This document shows positions 13,312-15,849 of a stretch of DNA of 15,849 nt, one piece after another. The position numbers were made by a program, and so were the translations under genes. The stretch comes from DATHYZ01 sp035458865 (lineage in GTDB: Bacteria > Chloroflexota > Limnocylindria > Limnocylindrales > CSP1-4). The first letter of the stretch is position 1. Every line of letters starts with the position of its first letter. The notes beneath the pieces were generated by a model that saw only the letters and a program-made list of their open reading frames with translations, was not told the origin of the DNA and made no database searches. The DNA lies in NCBI GenBank assembly GCA_035458865.1, contig DATHYZ010000234.1, positions 1 through 15,849 of the forward strand. The letters are read 5' to 3'.

Positions 13312-14076
13312 ATGACCGATGTCGCCCCGGCCGCGCAGGCCCTGACGAGCCCGCCTGAGCCGGCGGTCCGCGCCGACCGCCTGGTCAAGGTCTTCGGCCC
13401 CATCCGGGCCATCGATGGCGTCAGCTTCGAGCTCGCCCCGGGCAGGATCTACGGGCTCCTGGGCCCGAACGGCTCCGGCAAGACGACGCTCATCCGGCTC
13501 CTCATGGGCCTCGCCCGTCCGACCGCCGGCTGGGCCGAGGTCCTCGGCGTCCGGATGCCGTCCCGGGTCACGCTCGGGCGGATCGGCTACATGACCCAGA
13601 CCGACGGGATCTACCCCTCGCTGTCGGTCGGTGAGAACGTCCGCTTCTTCGCGGCCGCCTACGGGGTCCGCGAGCGCGCCGCCATCGACGCTGCCCTCGG
13701 GCTCGTGGACCTCGCCGACCGGCGGTCCGCCGTCACGGGGCAGCTCTCGGGCGGTCAGCGGCGACGGCTCTCGCTCGCCTGCGCGTTGGTCCACCGACCC
13801 CCGGTGCTGTTCCTCGACGAGCCGACGGTCGGGATCGACCCGCTCCTCCGGGTCCAGTTCTGGGCCCACTTCCGCGAGCTGGCCGACGGCGGCGCCACGA
13901 TCGTCGTCTCCAGCCACGTGATGGACGAGGCCGATCGCTGCGACGAGCTCCTGTTCGTTCGGGCCGGACGCGTCATCGCCCGGGGGACGGGGGCCGAGCT
14001 GCGGTCCGCGGCCGGCACGGCCGACCTCGAGCCGGCGTTCCTGCACTTCGCCGGTGAGGCGGAGGCGCAGCCGTGA
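13312..14076 (+). CDS. ABC-2 type exporter, ATP-binding protein
   Basis: This 254-residue ATPase of the DrrA/CcmA/NodI type energises export by the permease encoded next. Motifs: Walker A 'GPNGSGKTT' 51-59, Q-loop Q96 ('YMTQTDG'), signature 'LSGGQRRR' 145-152, Walker B 'VLFLDEP' 165-171 with E170, D-loop 'GIDP' 174-177 and H202 in the switch ('SSHVMDEADRC'). The first 20 residues are an unconserved extension. GGAGG before the ATG at 13312 has 7-base spacing. The stop TGA overlaps the GTG of the permease (14073-14076), so expression is coupled and stoichiometry probably 1:1. The transported substance (drug, lipid or other) is not visible. Confidence 0.95.
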   Translation: MTDVAPAAQALTSPPEPAVRADRLVKVFGPIRAIDGVSFELAPGRIYGLLGPNGSGKTTLIRLLMGLARPTAGWAEVLGVRMPSRVTLGRIGYMTQTDGIYPSLSVGENVRFFAAAYGVRERAAIDAALGLVDLADRRSAVTGQLSGGQRRRLSLACALVHRPPVLFLDEPTVGIDPLLRVQFWAHFRELADGGATIVVSSHVMDEADRCDELLFVRAGRVIARGTGAELRSAAGTADLEPAFLHFAGEAEAQP

Positions 14077-15218
14077 ACGCCCAGCGAGCGCTGGCGCTCT
14101 TCCGGCGGGTCGTCCAGGAGATCCGCCGCGATCGACCCTCGCTCGCCCTTCTGTTCGTCGCCCCGGTGCTCATGACCGGCCTGATCACGTTCATCGTCCG
14201 AGAAGGCCAGTCGCCGCAGGTCGAGGCGGCCATCGTCAACGAGGCCGGTCCCGTCGGCACGGCCGTCATCGCCGCCATCAGGCCGGGGCTGGAGGCGGAT
14301 GGCGGCACGGTCGTCGAGGTCGCCGACGAGGCGACGGCCCGATCGATGCTCGATGACGGAAGCGCGTCGATCGCCCTCGTCCTGCCGACCGAGCTCGGGT
14401 CCGGCCGACCCGCGACGATCCTCGTGATCACCAACGGCCTCGAACCGACCGCCGAGGGGACCGAGGTCGCGATCGTGCAGCGCGCCATCGCCACCGCAGC
14501 CACGACCGCGCTCGGGATCAGCCTGCCCACGGTCGTCCATGACACGCTCTACGGTCCGCCGAGCGACGACCTGATCGCCGCCTTCGCGCCGGCGATCGTG
14601 GGGTTCTTCGCCTACTTCTTCGTCTACATCCTCACCGGCGTCAGCTTCCTGCGGGAGCGCACCGGCGGCACGCTCGAGCGGCTCATGGCGACCCCGTTCC
14701 GGCGGGGCGAGGTCGTGGTCGGCTACACGCTGGGCTTCGGCTTGTTCGCCGCGATCCAGGTGGCCGTCCTGATGGCCTGGGCGCTCGGCAGCATCGAGGT
14801 GCCCGAGCTCGGGCCGCTGCCGGCGTTCTCGATCGGCCTGGGCATCCCGGCCGCCGGCAGCCCGCTCATCGCCTACCTCGTCGTCCTGCTCACGGCGGCC
14901 GGAGCCGTCAGCCTCGGGATCCTCCTCTCGACGTTCGCCCGGACGGAGCTCCAGGTCGTCCAGTTCATCCCGATCGTCATCGTCCCCCAGTTCCTGCTCT
15001 CCGGGATCCTGTTCCCCGTGAGCACCCTCCCCGACGTCCTGCGGCCCTTCACCGCGATGATGCCGATGACCTACTCGGTCGACGGTCTCAGGCGCGTCTT
15101 CGTCGCGGGCGCTGATCTGACGACGCCAGAGCTGCAGCTCGACCTGCTCATCCTGTTCGGTATCGCCCTCCTGTTCGCCGCGCTCGCGGCCGTCACGATC
15201 CGCCGGGACATCGCCTGA
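14073..15218 (+). CDS. ABC-2 type exporter, permease protein
   Basis: This 381-residue permease reads from a GTG overlapping the upstream stop. The topology is that of ABC-2 permeases with a large outside domain: helix 1 at about 23-43, an extracytoplasmic domain at 45-165 ('EAAIVNEAGP', 'ALVLPTELGSG'), then helices at about 167-190, 214-238, 263-289, 294-316 and 356-376. The conserved coupling segment 'ERTGGTLERLMATP' is at 195-208, and 'LLSGILFPVSTLP' plus 'PMTYSVDGLRRVF' (308-343) are typical of the family. It forms a dimeric exporter with the preceding ATPase. Substrate unknown; multidrug, lipid or antibiotic export are the usual annotations for relatives. Confidence 0.94.
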   Translation: MNAQRALALFRRVVQEIRRDRPSLALLFVAPVLMTGLITFIVREGQSPQVEAAIVNEAGPVGTAVIAAIRPGLEADGGTVVEVADEATARSMLDDGSASIALVLPTELGSGRPATILVITNGLEPTAEGTEVAIVQRAIATAATTALGISLPTVVHDTLYGPPSDDLIAAFAPAIVGFFAYFFVYILTGVSFLRERTGGTLERLMATPFRRGEVVVGYTLGFGLFAAIQVAVLMAWALGSIEVPELGPLPAFSIGLGIPAAGSPLIAYLVVLLTAAGAVSLGILLSTFARTELQVVQFIPIVIVPQFLLSGILFPVSTLPDVLRPFTAMMPMTYSVDGLRRVFVAGADLTTPELQLDLLILFGIALLFAALAAVTIRRDIA

Positions 15219-15267
15219 GCCGGCCCCGGGCCATCGCCCCGGCTCGACCGAGGGCGCGTGCCCGGTC
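15217..15267 (+). terminator. Tandem hairpins after the ABC permease
   Basis: GAGCCGG (15217-15223) pairs perfectly with CCGGCTC (15239-15245) around a 15-base loop, starting within the permease stop codon. Immediately after, GACCG (15246-15250) pairs with CGGTC (15263-15267), with two further G-C pairs inside. There is no T-run. Two adjacent hairpins directly behind the last gene of an operon suggest a transcription end. Confidence 0.4.
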
Positions 15268-15309
15268 GGCCAGTGGGTGGCCCCGTCACCCGGCAGGTCC
15301 CGGAGGTGA

Positions 15310-15486
15310 TCAGGCGCGTCGGGCGATCAGGTGCCGATAGTCGTCCCCGGTCTCTTCGACCGACGTCACCCGGTCGAACGACGGGCTGGGAACGGCCGGA
15401 TCGAGGTGGGGGTGGCCCCGGCCTGAGCGGCCGCAGGTATCCTCCGGTCGGTGACCAGGGACCCTGGACCGGCGGCCCTGGGGCGG
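15310..15486 (-). pseudogene. Possible minus-strand gene remnant in the gap before the PPOX gene
   Basis: The 286-base gap 15219-15504 holds no intact gene. On the minus strand a frame is open for 58 codons between stops, with no ATG; its only start codon is a GTG at 15369. The last part, ending 'FDRVTSVEETGDDYRHLIARRA', has protein-like composition, whereas the upstream part is Arg/Pro/Gly-rich. It may be the broken tail of a lost gene or chance. I do not recognise the family. Confidence 0.2.
15455..15467. repeat. 13-bp palindrome upstream of the PPOX gene
   Basis: CCAGGG-A-CCCTGG is a perfect inverted repeat 37 bases before the chosen GTG. It is nested between CCGGTC (15444-15449) and GACCGG (15467-15472). 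It could be a regulator site or a leader hairpin for the downstream gene. Confidence 0.35.
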
Positions 15487-15504
15487 TCAGGCTGGGGGGT
15501 GGAC

Positions 15505-15849
15505 GTGACAGCGCCGACATCGGAGACGACCGTGGACCAGCGCGACGGCTTCCCGATCGCCGACGACCTCCCGGACCAGGTCCGGAAGGTCCTGCTGGCC
15601 GAGGACTCGGCCCAGGTGCGGGAGCGCCTGACCCGCGACATCGTCGGCTGGCTCACGACCGTCTCGCCCGACGGGCGTCCGCAGACGGCCGTCATCTCGT
15701 TCCTCTGGGACGGCCACGGGATCTTGTTCTACAGCCAGCCGAACACGGCCAAGATCCGCAACATCGCCCTGAACCGGGCCGTGTCGTTCCATCTCGACTG
15801 CGACCCCTACGGGGACCACGTCGTGGTGGTCGAGGGCACAGCGCGGGTC
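15505..15849 (+). CDS. PPOX-class split-barrel flavin/F420-dependent protein, 5' part
   Basis: The first 115 codons run off the right edge without a stop. The segment 'IVGWLTTVSPDGRPQTAVISFLWDG' (46-70), 'ILFYSQPNTAKIRNIALN' (73-90) and 'VSFHLDCDPYGDHVVVVEGTARV' (93-115) is the pyridoxamine-phosphate-oxidase-like split barrel, closest in feel to the Rv3369-type group thought to use F420 (TIGR03667 type). The role would be reduction of an unknown substrate. GTG at 15505 is preferred, with GGGGGG 5 bases upstream, but in-frame GTGs at 15499 and 15451 are possible. About 20-40 residues are probably missing at the C-terminus. The family call is firm; F420 versus FMN use is inference. Confidence 0.82.
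   Translation, partial: MTAPTSETTVDQRDGFPIADDLPDQVRKVLLAEDSAQVRERLTRDIVGWLTTVSPDGRPQTAVISFLWDGHGILFYSQPNTAKIRNIALNRAVSFHLDCDPYGDHVVVVEGTARV

Noticed and set aside
1..15849. CRISPR arrays, tRNA/rRNA genes, transposases, prophage or anti-phage systems
   Set aside because: No regularly spaced repeats, tRNA-like cloverleafs, transposase or defence motifs were seen while reading both strands. The only long repeat is the inverted ADH pair.

Overview
This is a very GC-rich (roughly 70 % by eye), gene-dense bacterial window. Coding density is near complete, GTG starts are frequent and ATGA/GTGA stop-start overlaps are common. The gene content (CoxM/S/L-type molybdenum hydroxylase, truncated PPDK, a PPOX protein resembling the F420-dependent Rv3369 group) fits a Chloroflexota lineage such as the Limnocylindria, or an actinomycete. 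This assignment is inference from composition and gene types; no rRNA or other marker is present.

Left block (1-7336, + strand). The window opens inside a FAD subunit, followed by the 2Fe-2S and molybdopterin subunits of a xanthine dehydrogenase-family hydroxylase. A cyclase/kynurenine-formamidase-like metal hydrolase comes next. All these junctions overlap by 4 bases, so the four genes look like one translationally coupled operon. A zinc alcohol dehydrogenase (ADH1, GTG start) and a 710-residue PPDK-like phosphotransferase continue on the same strand. The PPDK-like protein has the ATP-grasp and phosphohistidine domains, but the PEP/pyruvate barrel is replaced by a winged-helix-like segment and an unrecognised C-terminal domain.

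Middle block (7371-10300, - strand). An SDR oxidoreductase, an MBL-fold hydrolase and a second alcohol dehydrogenase (ADH2) form a probable operon that converges on the left block. A 10-bp perfect hairpin (7321-7350) sits at the convergence. ADH2 is a close, inverted paralogue of ADH1, so the PPDK-like gene is flanked by roughly 1-kb inverted repeats. Upstream of the SDR gene is a credible promoter whose -10 box is overlapped by a 19-bp inverted repeat, a likely operator. Together the two blocks look like an oxidative catabolic island: ring or aldehyde hydroxylation, amide/lactone hydrolysis, then alcohol and ketone oxidation. The substrate cannot be read from the sequence.

Right block (10585-15849, + strand). 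A small three-helix membrane protein is followed by an HMA / TauE-DsbD-like / cupredoxin fusion (probably copper handling), a HAD hydrolase annotated by family as type II haloacid dehalogenase, an ABC-2 exporter pair, tandem hairpins, a possible gene remnant, and the start of a PPOX-type flavin/F420 protein that runs off the window.

The best candidates for something undescribed are the PPDK-like protein with the replaced barrel, the diverged inverted ADH pair around it, and the operator/promoter of the minus-strand operon.
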